Shown in pieces: positions 35,439-44,010 of a stretch of 64,000 nucleotides of DNA. Made by a program: the position numbers and the translations under genes. Every line of letters begins with the position of its first letter. Position 1 is the stretch's first letter. The notes beneath the pieces were generated by a model. That model saw only the letters and a list, made by a program, of their open reading frames with translations. It ran no database searches and was not told the DNA's origin. Origin of the DNA: Sphingomonas sp. SUN039 (GTDB taxonomy: Bacteria > Pseudomonadota > Alphaproteobacteria > Sphingomonadales > Sphingomonadaceae); assembly GCF_024758725.1 (NCBI RefSeq), contig NZ_CP096972.1, forward strand, positions 2,338,001 through 2,402,000, given 5' to 3'.

Positions 35439-36060
35439 TCAGATTTCGGTGCATTCAGCGAATAGAAGAGTATCCTCGAGTTCGATACCAAGATACCTGA
35501 CCGCATTTTCGATCTTGGTATGGCCGGGGAGTATCTGGATTGCCCGCGAATTGCCGGCCGCCTTGTAAATCATCGACGCTTCGTCCGGCGCAGCTAATGC
35601 GTACCATATTCGGATCGCCGGAGCCCGATGGCGGTGACCCATTCGTTCACGAGCCAGGCATATTGCCTGGTGCTGAGGTGGCCGGTGTGATCAACACGAC
35701 TTGGGAAAGCATAGTCGTCCGTCAAGCCGCCCCGACGTTCAAGCCAAGCGAGCAGACTTGCCCGAACGTCGGCAGTGAGCTCGAACTGAACTGGAAGACT
35801 GGTCTTCTGTTGAATGACCCTCGAACGGGTTCTGGTCTCAGCGCCCGAAACGAGGTCGCCGATCATGATCTAGACCAAGTCGCAGCCGCGCAGCTCGCTG
35901 TCGATCGCTAGGTCGAAGAGCGCTCGGTCCCGCAGCCGACCACCATGATCGAGAAAGAAGCGCGCGCCCCAAATTTGCTTCGGGGTGAGAGGTCGCTTGG
36001 TGCCGACGTCCTTGCCGGCATCCCATGCCGGACGCGCCTGAACCGCCAAATCGTATCGTG
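35439..36060 (-). pseudogene. Tyrosine recombinase (phage-type integrase) remnant
   Basis: Reading the minus strand joins three broken pieces of one integrase: RPLTPKQIWGARFFLDHGG to RGCDLV (about 36020-35873), IGDLVSG to WVTAIGLRRSEYGTH (35866-35597), and SMIYKAAGNSRAIQILPGHT to FAECTEI (35570-35439). The breaks are an in-frame TAG at 35870-35872 where a lysine is expected, a second TAG after YGTH, and a one-base loss after LRRTK. The C-terminal piece keeps the GHT and the Tyr of VRYLG. The gene cannot make an active recombinase. The N-terminus is not well preserved. Confidence 0.85.
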
Positions 36061-36412
36061 AATATCCAATCTTCCTTCCCCGCGGCCGGAATTGGCCAGC
36101 ACGGGAACGTGTTGTTGGACGTGGGTGAAGCGACATTTCATGCATGGCACCTGCCGCGCCAGATACTTCCGCTTTGCGGCCGTCACTGAAGTCCCAAAAG
36201 CCGACTGGCTGCATTTCCAGTCACGGTTCGCGGCGGTCGCTCGTGGAACGTCTGTCTATGACCCGAGCGATCAGCTCATTGCTGATGACGACTCGCGATT
36301 TCGTCGAAACCATTATCCTTGTCGAACATTGTTACGCTGCCGATTAGAACAGGTGGCCTGCATTTCCGTCTCCACGCCTTCCCATGAATTCCTGCCGCAT
36401 GAGCGCCCGCTG
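36061..36412. other. Intergenic region before the efflux operon
   Basis: The 352 bases lie between the integrase remnant and the MFS gene. They have AT-richer composition than the flanking genes. Several small frames exist on both strands but none has a recognisable product or ribosome binding site. The efflux operon promoter should be here; no regulator gene is adjacent. Confidence 0.4.
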
Positions 36413-38032
36413 ATGCCCGGTTCGCCTGCGACGCCCGATCATCCGGTCCGGCGGCGTCTGGGCTATTTCGTGATCGGTGTGCTGCTGGCAATCACCGGCG
36501 GTTTCCTGAATGGCCTGTTGATGGCCAATCTGCCGCAAATCCAGGGTGCGCTCGGGCTGACACCGGTCGAGGGCGGCTGGCTCACCGCCGCCTATTCGAT
36601 GACCAACATCTGCATGAGCCTGTTGCTTATCAAGTTCCGGCAAGAATTCGGCATCCAGCGCTTCACCCGTGTGACGCTCGCCGGCTTTCTGGCGCTGAAC
36701 CTGACGCAGTTGTTCGTGCACAGCTATGGGTTCGAGCTCGTGCTGCGCGCGGCCAGCGGCGTCGTTGCCAGCGGCCTGTCGACGCTGGCGCTGTTCTACA
36801 TCATGCAGGCCATGCCGGCGGCCAAGCGGCTCGGCGGTTTCGTGCTCGGCGTGGGCTTCGGCCAGATTGCCACGCCGCTCGCGCGTGTCGTGTCGCCCTT
36901 CCTGCTCGGCCAAGGGGACATCCAGAACCTGTTCGTCTTCGAGCTCGGTTTGACACTGGCCTGTCTCGGCAGCGTCGCACTGCTGCGTCTCCCTCCAAGC
37001 GAGCGGGTCGATGCCTTCGAACCGCTCGATTTCCTGACCTTCGCCCTGTTCGCACCAGGTATGGCGCTGCTTTGCGCCGTGCTCGTGCAGGGGCGCATCA
37101 TCTGGTGGAGCACGCCTTGGCTCGGCTGGGCCCTGGCGGGCGCGACAATCCTGATTTCGGCGGCGTTACTGGTCGAGCGCAACCGCGCGAACCCGCTGTT
37201 AAATACGCGCTGGATCGGCAGCCGCGATGTCCTGCGCTTTGCGGCCGTCGCCGCAGCGATGAGAATCCTGCTTTCCGAACAGAATTTCGGGGCCCTGGGC
37301 CTGTTCACCGTCGTCGGCATGACCAACGACCAGCTGGTCAGCTTCTACGCGCTGCTCACGGTCGCGTCGCTTGCCGGGCTCGTGATCAGCGTGATCTTGC
37401 TGAACCCGCTCGACCTGCTCCGCCCCGTGATCTTCGCCACGGCACTCATCGCGATTGGCGCTTATATGGATGCGAGCGCGACCAATCTGACGCGACCGGA
37501 AAATCTGTACCTGAGCCAGGCACTGATCGCCTTTGCCGCGATCTACTTCGTCGGTCCCACGATGATGGTCGGGCTGTTGCGGGCCCTGGCCAAGGGGCCC
37601 AGCCATATCGTCAGTTTCTCAGCCGTTTTCTCGATCTCGCAGACGCTCGGCGGCATCGGGGGCGCGGCGCTCCTGGGAAGCTTCCAGATCGTGCGCGAGA
37701 AGTTCCATTCCAACGCGCTGTCGCAGGCGCTGGTCCTGACCGACCCGCTGGTCGCGACGCGCGTTCAGCAGCTTGGCGGCGCTTATGCCCGGGCAGTAGG
37801 CGATCCGGTCCAGCGCCAGACGCAAGGGATAAATCTGCTGACCCAGCAAGTCGCGCGCGAGGCCAACATCCTCGCGTTCAACGACGTCTTCATGCTGATC
37901 GCGGTCCTCGCGGTGATCGTCCTCGCGTGGCTGGCGGCGCGCTGGGCGATCTTGAAATACCGGGGGATCAATCCGCTCGCGGACGAATTGGCAGCGCTTC
38001 AAAAAATGATGGCACAAAGGCAGGCAGCATGA
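36413..38032 (+). CDS. MFS multidrug efflux permease, EmrB/DHA2-like
   Basis: A 539-residue inner-membrane protein with about 14 hydrophobic helices, as in the DHA2 drug-proton antiporters. The first helix (GYFVIGVLLAITGGFLNGLL) is followed by LPQIQGALGLTPVEGGWLTA, the usual pattern after helix 1. The start ATG 36413 is chosen as the first one that leaves a short cytoplasmic tail; no strong ribosome binding site is seen, so a start further upstream is possible. The stop overlaps the next gene (ATGA). With the two following genes it forms a tripartite pump. The exported compounds are unknown. Confidence 0.9.
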   Translation: MPGSPATPDHPVRRRLGYFVIGVLLAITGGFLNGLLMANLPQIQGALGLTPVEGGWLTAAYSMTNICMSLLLIKFRQEFGIQRFTRVTLAGFLALNLTQLFVHSYGFELVLRAASGVVASGLSTLALFYIMQAMPAAKRLGGFVLGVGFGQIATPLARVVSPFLLGQGDIQNLFVFELGLTLACLGSVALLRLPPSERVDAFEPLDFLTFALFAPGMALLCAVLVQGRIIWWSTPWLGWALAGATILISAALLVERNRANPLLNTRWIGSRDVLRFAAVAAAMRILLSEQNFGALGLFTVVGMTNDQLVSFYALLTVASLAGLVISVILLNPLDLLRPVIFATALIAIGAYMDASATNLTRPENLYLSQALIAFAAIYFVGPTMMVGLLRALAKGPSHIVSFSAVFSISQTLGGIGGAALLGSFQIVREKFHSNALSQALVLTDPLVATRVQQLGGAYARAVGDPVQRQTQGINLLTQQVAREANILAFNDVFMLIAVLAVIVLAWLAARWAILKYRGINPLADELAALQKMMAQRQAA

Positions 38033-39198
38033 CCGACGATGGACGTCCGGTGTCGCGCGACACCCCAGACGAGCGCGCAGATAATAGGCTCGACGAACCG
38101 ATCGAGACTCCGGTCGAGCAGCCAACAGAACCGACGCCGATGCGTGGCGGCTGGGCTCCGCCTCGCGGCGGGCGAGGCGCGACGCTGGGCTTCATCGCGC
38201 TCGCAATCGCTGGGGTGTTGCTGATCCTCTACGCGTGGCGCCTCCCGCCGTTCGTCTCGGCGATCGAGTCCACCGAGAACGCTTATGTCCGCGGGCAGAC
38301 AACGATCATCGCGCCACAGGTGAGCGGTTACGTGGCAGAAGTGCTGGTGCAGGATTTCGACACGGTCCGCGCAGGCCAGGTGATCGCGCGCATCGACGAC
38401 CGCATCTACCGCCAGCGCGTCGAACAGGCGATTGCCGCGCGCGCCGGGCAACTGGCTACGCTGGCCAATGCCGAGCAAAGCCAGCGATCGAGTCAAGCGA
38501 CGCTGGGCGGTCAGGCCGCCGCCGTCCTCAATGCCCGCGCACAACTGCTGCGCGCGCAGGCCGACATGCGCCGGGTCAACGAGCTGGTGCAGGAGGGATC
38601 GGTCTCGTTACGCGAACGCGACCAGACGCTTGCCGCGCTCCGTCAGGCGGAGGCCGGGGTGCTCCAGGCGCAGGCCCAGCGCAGCGTTGCCGCCGAACAG
38701 GTGCGCACCGTACAGGTCGGACGTGGCGGATTGCAGGCGGCGGTATCAGGTGGCGATGCGGCGGTCCGCCTCGCGCAGATCGACCTGTCCAATACCGTCA
38801 TCCGTGCGCCGCAGGACGGCCGCTTAGGCGAAGTTGCGGTGCGGCTGGGACAGTTCGTGACCGCAGGCACGCAACTCACGACATTGGTGCCGCCGCGTGT
38901 CTGGGTGTCAGCCAATTTCAAAGAGGCACAAACGGCGCGCATTGCACCGGGGCAGCGCGCTACTGTGCGGGTCGACGCACTCGGTGGCGCGGAACTGCAT
39001 GGCACGGTCGAGCGCCTGTCACCCGCCGCCGGCAGCGAGTTTTCGGTGATCCGGCCCGACAACGCCACTGGCAATTTCGTCAAGGTCGCGCAGCGCATTA
39101 CAGTGCGGATCGCGCTCGATACGCGCGACCCGCTCTACCGTCGACTGAGTCCCGGCATGTCGGTCGAGGCGCGGGTCGACGCGGGGCCTCGCCGGTGA
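38029..39198 (+). CDS. HlyD/EmrA-type periplasmic adaptor
   Basis: A 389-residue membrane fusion protein. A cytoplasmic tail of about 50 residues, rich in Pro and charged residues, precedes a membrane anchor (LGFIALAIAGVLLILYAW). The lipoyl half (ENAYVRGQTTIIAPQVSGYV), a coiled coil over about residues 130-235 and the second lipoyl half (VIRAPQDGRLGEVAVRLGQF) follow. It links the MFS pump to the outer-membrane channel. It overlaps the MFS gene by four bases and the NodT gene starts just after it. Confidence 0.93.
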   Translation: MTDDGRPVSRDTPDERADNRLDEPIETPVEQPTEPTPMRGGWAPPRGGRGATLGFIALAIAGVLLILYAWRLPPFVSAIESTENAYVRGQTTIIAPQVSGYVAEVLVQDFDTVRAGQVIARIDDRIYRQRVEQAIAARAGQLATLANAEQSQRSSQATLGGQAAAVLNARAQLLRAQADMRRVNELVQEGSVSLRERDQTLAALRQAEAGVLQAQAQRSVAAEQVRTVQVGRGGLQAAVSGGDAAVRLAQIDLSNTVIRAPQDGRLGEVAVRLGQFVTAGTQLTTLVPPRVWVSANFKEAQTARIAPGQRATVRVDALGGAELHGTVERLSPAAGSEFSVIRPDNATGNFVKVAQRITVRIALDTRDPLYRRLSPGMSVEARVDAGPRR

Positions 39199-39200
39199 CG

Positions 39201-40565
39201 ATGCGGCTTATCGTGTCGGCGGCCTCGGTCGCGCTGCTCCTCGCCGGATGTGCGCCCGGGCAGATGGCACGGCCCGAGGCGGCCCGCGTCGTGCCCCCGC
39301 TGACATGGCGAACACCGCTGGCGGCAACTGTGCCGCTTCACGCCGAGTGGTGGCAGGATTTCGGCGATCCCGCGCTCGACCGACTGGTCACCGATGCCCT
39401 CGCGAACAATCCGGATATCGCGACGGCTGCCGCACGCGTACGCGAGGCGCGCGCCCAGGAATCGTTGGCACGCGTCCAGCTCTTCCCGACGCTCGATCTG
39501 GGTGTAGGCGCCACTTACGCGCGCAGCGTCAGCCCGTTCGGCACGCCGACGACGAGTGCAGGGGTCCAGCCGGTGTTTCAGGCCGCCTATGAAGTCGATC
39601 TGTTCGGACGGATCGACAACCAGATTGCCGCTGCGCGCCTGACGGGCGACGCGCTCGGTGCCGCGCGTGACGCCGCGGCGCTAAGCATCACGGCCGCCAC
39701 GGTTTCGGGATATCTCACGCTCCTCGGCCTCGATGGCCGATTGCAGGTCGTGCGTGATACGATTGCGTCGCGAGCAGAGGCGCTGCGGATTGCCCGTTCA
39801 CGTGCGCGCGTCGGCTATACGTCGCAGCTCGAATTGCGACAGGCCGAGGCCGAATATCAGGCAACCGCGCTGATCCTGCCGCAGGTGCAACTGGCGATCG
39901 CGCGGCAGGAGAATGCCTTGAGCGCCCTCGCCGGACGCAATCCCGGCCCGATTGCGCGCGTGTCGACGATCGACCGTGTCTCCATGCCGGGCGTACCATT
40001 GGGCCTGCCGTCGGACTTGTTGCGCCGTCGGCCCGATATCGCCCAGGCCGAGCGAACGCTGGCGGCGTCCGACGCAACCATCGCTGCCGCCCGCGCGCAG
40101 TATCTGCCGAGTTTGCGGCTCAACGGCACGGGCGGCGCCGTTCTTTCCAACGCGCTTGCCAACCCGCTGACCATCTGGTCGATCGGCGCCAGCATCCTCG
40201 CACCCATTTTCGAAGGCGGGCGTCTACGTGCGAATGTCGATGCGGCAACCGCACGGCGAGATCAGGCCGCCTTCGGCTATCAGAAGATTGCACTTCAGGC
40301 GTTCCGTGAGACGGAGGACGCACTTGCTGCTATCGACCGTCTGTCAGAACAGGAACGCGTCCTGACGGCACAACGACTGGCTATCGCCGATGCGTTACGT
40401 CATGCGACCAACCGCTACCGCGCGGGGTACAGCCCCTATCTGGAACAGCTCGATGCACAACGCGCACTGCTTCAGGTCGATCTTTCTCGTGTCCAGCTGC
40501 GGACCGACACGCTCAATGCACGCGTGGCTCTGTTTCAGGCGCTCGGCGGCGGCTGGCGAGAGTAG
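39201..40565 (+). CDS. NodT-family outer-membrane efflux lipoprotein (TolC-like)
   Basis: A 454-residue outer-membrane factor with lipoprotein signal MRLIVSAASVALLLAGC (C17). The two repeated outer-membrane efflux domains are typical of RND/MFS outer-membrane lipoproteins: WWQDFGDPALDRLVTDALAN starts the first and LPSDLLRRRPDIAQAERTL lies between the halves. ATG 39201 is used; a GTG at 39195 would overlap the adaptor stop. It is the last gene of the efflux operon and gives the exit duct across the outer membrane. Confidence 0.93.
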   Translation: MRLIVSAASVALLLAGCAPGQMARPEAARVVPPLTWRTPLAATVPLHAEWWQDFGDPALDRLVTDALANNPDIATAAARVREARAQESLARVQLFPTLDLGVGATYARSVSPFGTPTTSAGVQPVFQAAYEVDLFGRIDNQIAAARLTGDALGAARDAAALSITAATVSGYLTLLGLDGRLQVVRDTIASRAEALRIARSRARVGYTSQLELRQAEAEYQATALILPQVQLAIARQENALSALAGRNPGPIARVSTIDRVSMPGVPLGLPSDLLRRRPDIAQAERTLAASDATIAAARAQYLPSLRLNGTGGAVLSNALANPLTIWSIGASILAPIFEGGRLRANVDAATARRDQAAFGYQKIALQAFRETEDALAAIDRLSEQERVLTAQRLAIADALRHATNRYRAGYSPYLEQLDAQRALLQVDLSRVQLRTDTLNARVALFQALGGGWRE

Positions 40566-41163
40566 AGATGATTTTTGTGAACGGTCCAGAGGACGTGACA
40601 GCCTCGATCAATAGTCCATAGGCGGGCCACTGCCCATAATCCGTCGTGCCGCTGGTTACTCAGCCTAGCTTCGCAATTGCCGCTCTGCAGCTGTTGCCCC
40701 AGCTGTTGCCTGCCTATGACGATCTGGAACTTCCAAATTGCGGACGGCAGTCCAGCGTAGATGGGCTGCTTTTAAGACCTGCAATTGGGCGTCGGAACAA
40801 TCGAAATTGGGCGCAAAGCAGACGCCGCCAAACCGAATGAGCGAATGTCAGCTATAGAGCCAACCATTCTTGGATCGCGACGTCCGCAGATTTGGCGGTT
40901 GCCGACGAGCCTGATATTTTAGGCTGTGTCGAGGCTTCGAACCCGACACTAATCATTTCCCTTGGAACGTCGGGTTAAGTTTCGAAATCAACGATCAGAA
41001 GAATTTGAACTCGGCCTGTGATCGGAACGGACACGTAACCACTTGGACTAATCACGAACTTTTGCGCATTTGCTTTGCGAAGTTACTCAGTTTTAACACG
41101 AAGCAAGTACTGCGCCCTTCGACGGCCGCACCGCTGCGGTCTAACGTAACAGGGGTAGTAAGC
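40566..41163. other. Intergenic region after the efflux operon
   Basis: About 600 bases without a supported gene. It holds a tandem CAGCTGTTGCC pair near 40690, the dispersed string GAGCGAATGTCAGCT at 40838-40852, a small imperfect hairpin near 40925 and an AT-rich stretch before the barrel protein gene that probably contains its promoter. No tRNA fold was found. Confidence 0.4.
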
Positions 41164-41763
41164 TTGAAAAAACAATTTGAACTCGTCGCACTACCGCTGC
41201 TGTGTGCTTCGGCGCCATGCTTTGCGCAGGCGCCCGATTACAGCGAGCCGCAGAGCAGCGCAGGCGCTCATGTTGCCATCGTCACCGGGTACGACGGCAG
41301 CAAATTTTCTGGGGGTGGCGCGTCGGACACGCTCGATGGTGTCAATTATGGCGTAAAGCTCGGCTATGATTTCAGCGTGACGCAATACGGACTGCTCGGG
41401 GTCGAAGTCGAAGCAACCAATTCGACGGCAAAGCTGGACTTCGGCGGCGGCGACACCGTGAAGATGGGTCGCGATCTCTACATCGGCGGGCGCTTGAAGT
41501 TTGACGTATCCGAAGCCGTCGCGCTCTATATGAAGGGCGGATACACCAACGCCGAAGTCAAAGCGACGTCCGCGGGCCTGTCGGCAAAAGCAACTGTCGA
41601 CGGCTGGCGTCTCGGTGCCGGTGCTGAGTTCAAGCTCACAAGCGAATTGTTCGGCCTCGTCGAGTACCGCTACTCAAATTACGGCAGCTATGACGACGGA
41701 CTGGGTACGCGCGTGAAGTTCGAACGCCATCAAGCCATCGCCGGTCTTGGCTACCGCTTCTGA
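41164..41763 (+). CDS. Outer-membrane beta-barrel protein (opacity/OmpA-barrel-like)
   Basis: A 199-residue exported protein. The signal peptide is LKKQFELVALPLLCASAPCFAQ with a TTG start preceded by AGGGG; no ATG fits. The mature part is made of about eight amphipathic strands separated by Gly-rich turns (VNYGVKLGYDFSVT, RDLYIGGRLKFDV, VALYMKGGYTNAEVK) and ends GLGYRF, the aromatic terminal signature of outer-membrane barrels. It resembles the small barrel family OMP_b-brl. It is a single-gene unit with a hairpin five bases after the stop. Its role (porin, adhesin or structural) is unknown. Confidence 0.85.
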   Translation: MKKQFELVALPLLCASAPCFAQAPDYSEPQSSAGAHVAIVTGYDGSKFSGGGASDTLDGVNYGVKLGYDFSVTQYGLLGVEVEATNSTAKLDFGGGDTVKMGRDLYIGGRLKFDVSEAVALYMKGGYTNAEVKATSAGLSAKATVDGWRLGAGAEFKLTSELFGLVEYRYSNYGSYDDGLGTRVKFERHQAIAGLGYRF

Positions 41764-41767
41764 GAAT

Positions 41768-41798
41768 CGATGCCCGCTGCTCCCCGTAGCGGGCATCG
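41768..41798 (+). terminator. Hairpin after the barrel protein gene
   Basis: An 11-base perfect stem, CGATGCCCGCT/AGCGGGCATCG, with a 9-base loop begins five bases after the stop codon. The T-run after it is poor, so efficiency is uncertain. Confidence 0.7.
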
Positions 41799-41873
41799 TC
41801 CAGGTCGAATCACGCACGGCAGGTCAGCAGGACGTGTGACCCTGACCGCTAACCGATGAACGAGGAGAGAGCA

Positions 41874-42914
41874 GTGCGCGGCATGATAAAGCTTCCCATT
41901 CGGGTAATGCTCGGGCTCGCTGTAAGTGCAGCCAGCATTTCCGCCTGGGCGCAGACAACACTCGAACCTTTGCCGCCTCCACCGCCGGTTGAACCTTTGA
42001 ATGTGGCGAGCGCACCGCCAGAACGATCTCCGGCAAACCTTCGCGGCACCCCGGAGCGGTCTGCTCCTTCGGCGGTGGAGCAAGTTCGGGTTGATCGGAT
42101 AGCAAGCATTCCGGATCCCTTGCCAAAGACGCCAATGTTCCCAAGATCGCGACTGGCCGATCTCGGCGCGTCACCGACTGTGGCGCCCGTAAGGGCGGCC
42201 GAACCGGCTAGCGCCATGCGTTCAGCGGATCTCGCACCGCAGGCTAATCTCGCAAATCCGGTGCCAAGGCGACGGGTCCCCACTGCAATGGGAACGGGCG
42301 CCATTGAAGCCGTCGAACCGCCGAAAGTACTGTCGATTCCGGCGAGCGATCTGGTGGGCGCTGTCCGATTAGGCGCCGCTACAGGTGGTCCGAGCCTCCG
42401 CGAAGTCGTGCCGTCCGACATATCCAGTCTGGTTTTCACGTCTGCATCAGACTCCGAACCTGCCAACGGCTGGTTCACTCGAACATATCGCGCAGCCCTG
42501 AAACGCAATGGCCTGCTGTCCAAGAAGCCGGAAACCGCGCGTTACGAACTTACTGCCCAGGTTCGATCGATGGCAATCACGCCACTGGCCGCAGGGGTCC
42601 ATAACCGAAGCGTCGTGACTTATCGCTTGCGCGACCTCGCCAGTGGGGCCGATGTTTGGCAGCGGACTCAGATTGCGAACCTCGACGTCCAGCGTGGCTT
42701 CCGATTTGGCGCGCTTGGCGGTGCAATGGGCGCGGCCCTTGGGGGCGCTCTCACCGGGCAGAACCCGGCAGTTGCCGCCCAGCTCATCACCAATCAGCGC
42801 GGACATCGACCATTTGACGTTCGCATCGATGTCTATGAAGGCATCATGCGGGGCTTCCAAGAAATGGCGCTGAATAGCATGGTTGAGCTAGCTGGTCCTG
42901 CGTCTCGCAACTGA
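41874..42914 (+). CDS. Exported protein of unknown function, Pro-rich N-terminal half
   Basis: A 346-residue protein not recognised by family. After a signal peptide (MIKLPIRVMLGLAVSAASISAWAQ) comes about 130 residues rich in Pro, Ala and Arg (LEPLPPPPPVEPL). A folded domain follows at about 190-330, containing RYELTAQVRSMAITPLA and VVTYRLRDLASGADVWQ. That strand pattern resembles small lipoproteins such as the YajG/DUF4410 type, and a glycine-rich helix (GALGGAMGAALGGAL) interrupts it. GTG 41874 is preferred because GAGGAG lies six bases upstream. It may be secreted to the periplasm; no partner is evident. Confidence 0.7.
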   Translation: MRGMIKLPIRVMLGLAVSAASISAWAQTTLEPLPPPPPVEPLNVASAPPERSPANLRGTPERSAPSAVEQVRVDRIASIPDPLPKTPMFPRSRLADLGASPTVAPVRAAEPASAMRSADLAPQANLANPVPRRRVPTAMGTGAIEAVEPPKVLSIPASDLVGAVRLGAATGGPSLREVVPSDISSLVFTSASDSEPANGWFTRTYRAALKRNGLLSKKPETARYELTAQVRSMAITPLAAGVHNRSVVTYRLRDLASGADVWQRTQIANLDVQRGFRFGALGGAMGAALGGALTGQNPAVAAQLITNQRGHRPFDVRIDVYEGIMRGFQEMALNSMVELAGPASRN

Positions 42915-43503
42915 CGAGCGCTCGCTTTTCCGGATGCCAATTGCGTGGCCATGTCCCTGATAATAACAGACGTGAGACCCGACGGGCAATGGGCCGATCG
43001 TCAGCTGGTTCTGACCGCCTTGAACGGGCATCCGCCTTCGGCGAGCATCCAGGTCCCGCGAGGTCACCGGGTCTAGGTTACTGCCGCCGGGAAGCGGTCA
43101 GGCGGCACACGCGTGGCTTCGGCAAGAAATGCGTCGAGCCATGGATCGTGTGGCTGCGGAATATCCGAACGCCATTGAGCGAGGCCGCCCTTAAGCCCCA
43201 CCGCCGGTGCCGGTTCATCTGGTTTATCAGGCGAACAGACGCGCCTCCGTCAATGTCCGCGCGTTTGTCGACGCCGCGAAGACGCGCTTTGCAGCACTAA
43301 ATCTTGCCAAAGTGAGCAGTTGGTCTCGTAAATCGCCGCCCATGAACGAATGTCAGCAATCAGGATGAAGCTGTACCCCGTGCTGCGTCCGCAAAGTTGG
43401 CGAAAGCGGCGATCGAGCCAACGATTCGAGCCGCCGCAATCTGACAAGTTTGGTCTGCGGGCCTGTATCGCGATAGAGTGTTTGCGAAGCTGTGCGGGGG
43501 CCG
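42915..43503. other. Intergenic region before the ECF sigma gene
   Basis: About 590 bases. No gene is supported. It includes the dispersed string TGAACGAATGTCAGC at 43343-43357. The last 150 bases should hold the sigma factor promoter; no ECF-type -35/-10 pair was recognised. Confidence 0.4.
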
Positions 43504-44010
43504 ATGCAGGACAAGGACAGTCGGGACACGATGCTGAGCGAACTCTACGACGAGTTGCGCGCCGCCGCGTCGCGCATGTTGCGCTACGACGCACCGCAGC
43601 TGACGCTCCAGCCGACCGAACTCGCGAACGAGGCGGCGCTGCGGATCGTCCGGCTCGAAAAAATGAGCTGGAACGACCGCCAGCACTTCTTTGCGACCGG
43701 CGCGCGGATCATGCGGCAGGCGATGATCGACGCCATCCGCAGCCGCAAGCGCGCGAAGCGACAAGCACCGACGATCTTCTTCGATGGCGACGCCGACCAT
43801 GCCGGGGTCGATGTCGAATCGCTCGATGCGGCGCTGACCAAGCTCGAGGGCGTCTCGCCCGAACTCGCCAAAATCGTCGAGATGCGCTTTTTCGTGGGCC
43901 TCAAGCCCGACGAGATCGCGCTTGTGCTCGGCAGTTCGGAATCGACGGTGAAGCGGCGGTGGCAAACCGCGCGGCTGTGGCTGGCCGACGAACTTCAGGA
44001 GCCGCAATAA
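43504..44010 (+). CDS. ECF sigma factor (TIGR02999-like)
   Basis: A 168-residue ECF-type RNA polymerase sigma factor. Region 2 includes DDELR-like YDELRAAASRMLRYD and the sequence FFATGARIMRQAMIDAIRSR, and region 4 is the helix-turn-helix EIALVLGSSESTVKRRWQTA. The form of region 2, with LTLQPTELANEAALR, fits the ECF group named TIGR02999, which often accompanies Ser/Thr kinases. ATG 43504 is chosen; a GTG at 43492 is in frame. Its last 16 bases overlap the end of the convergent kinase gene. Confidence 0.9.
   Translation: MQDKDSRDTMLSELYDELRAAASRMLRYDAPQLTLQPTELANEAALRIVRLEKMSWNDRQHFFATGARIMRQAMIDAIRSRKRAKRQAPTIFFDGDADHAGVDVESLDAALTKLEGVSPELAKIVEMRFFVGLKPDEIALVLGSSESTVKRRWQTARLWLADELQEPQ

Noticed and set aside
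36092-36412. N-terminal extension of the MFS permease by 107 codons
   Set aside because: The extra residues are not hydrophobic and cover sequence opposite the integrase remnant; ATG 36413 gives a normal N-terminus.
40925-40950. T-arm-like stem GTGTCG...CGACAC with TTCGAACCC, suggesting a tRNA
   Set aside because: No acceptor, D or anticodon arm could be built around it.
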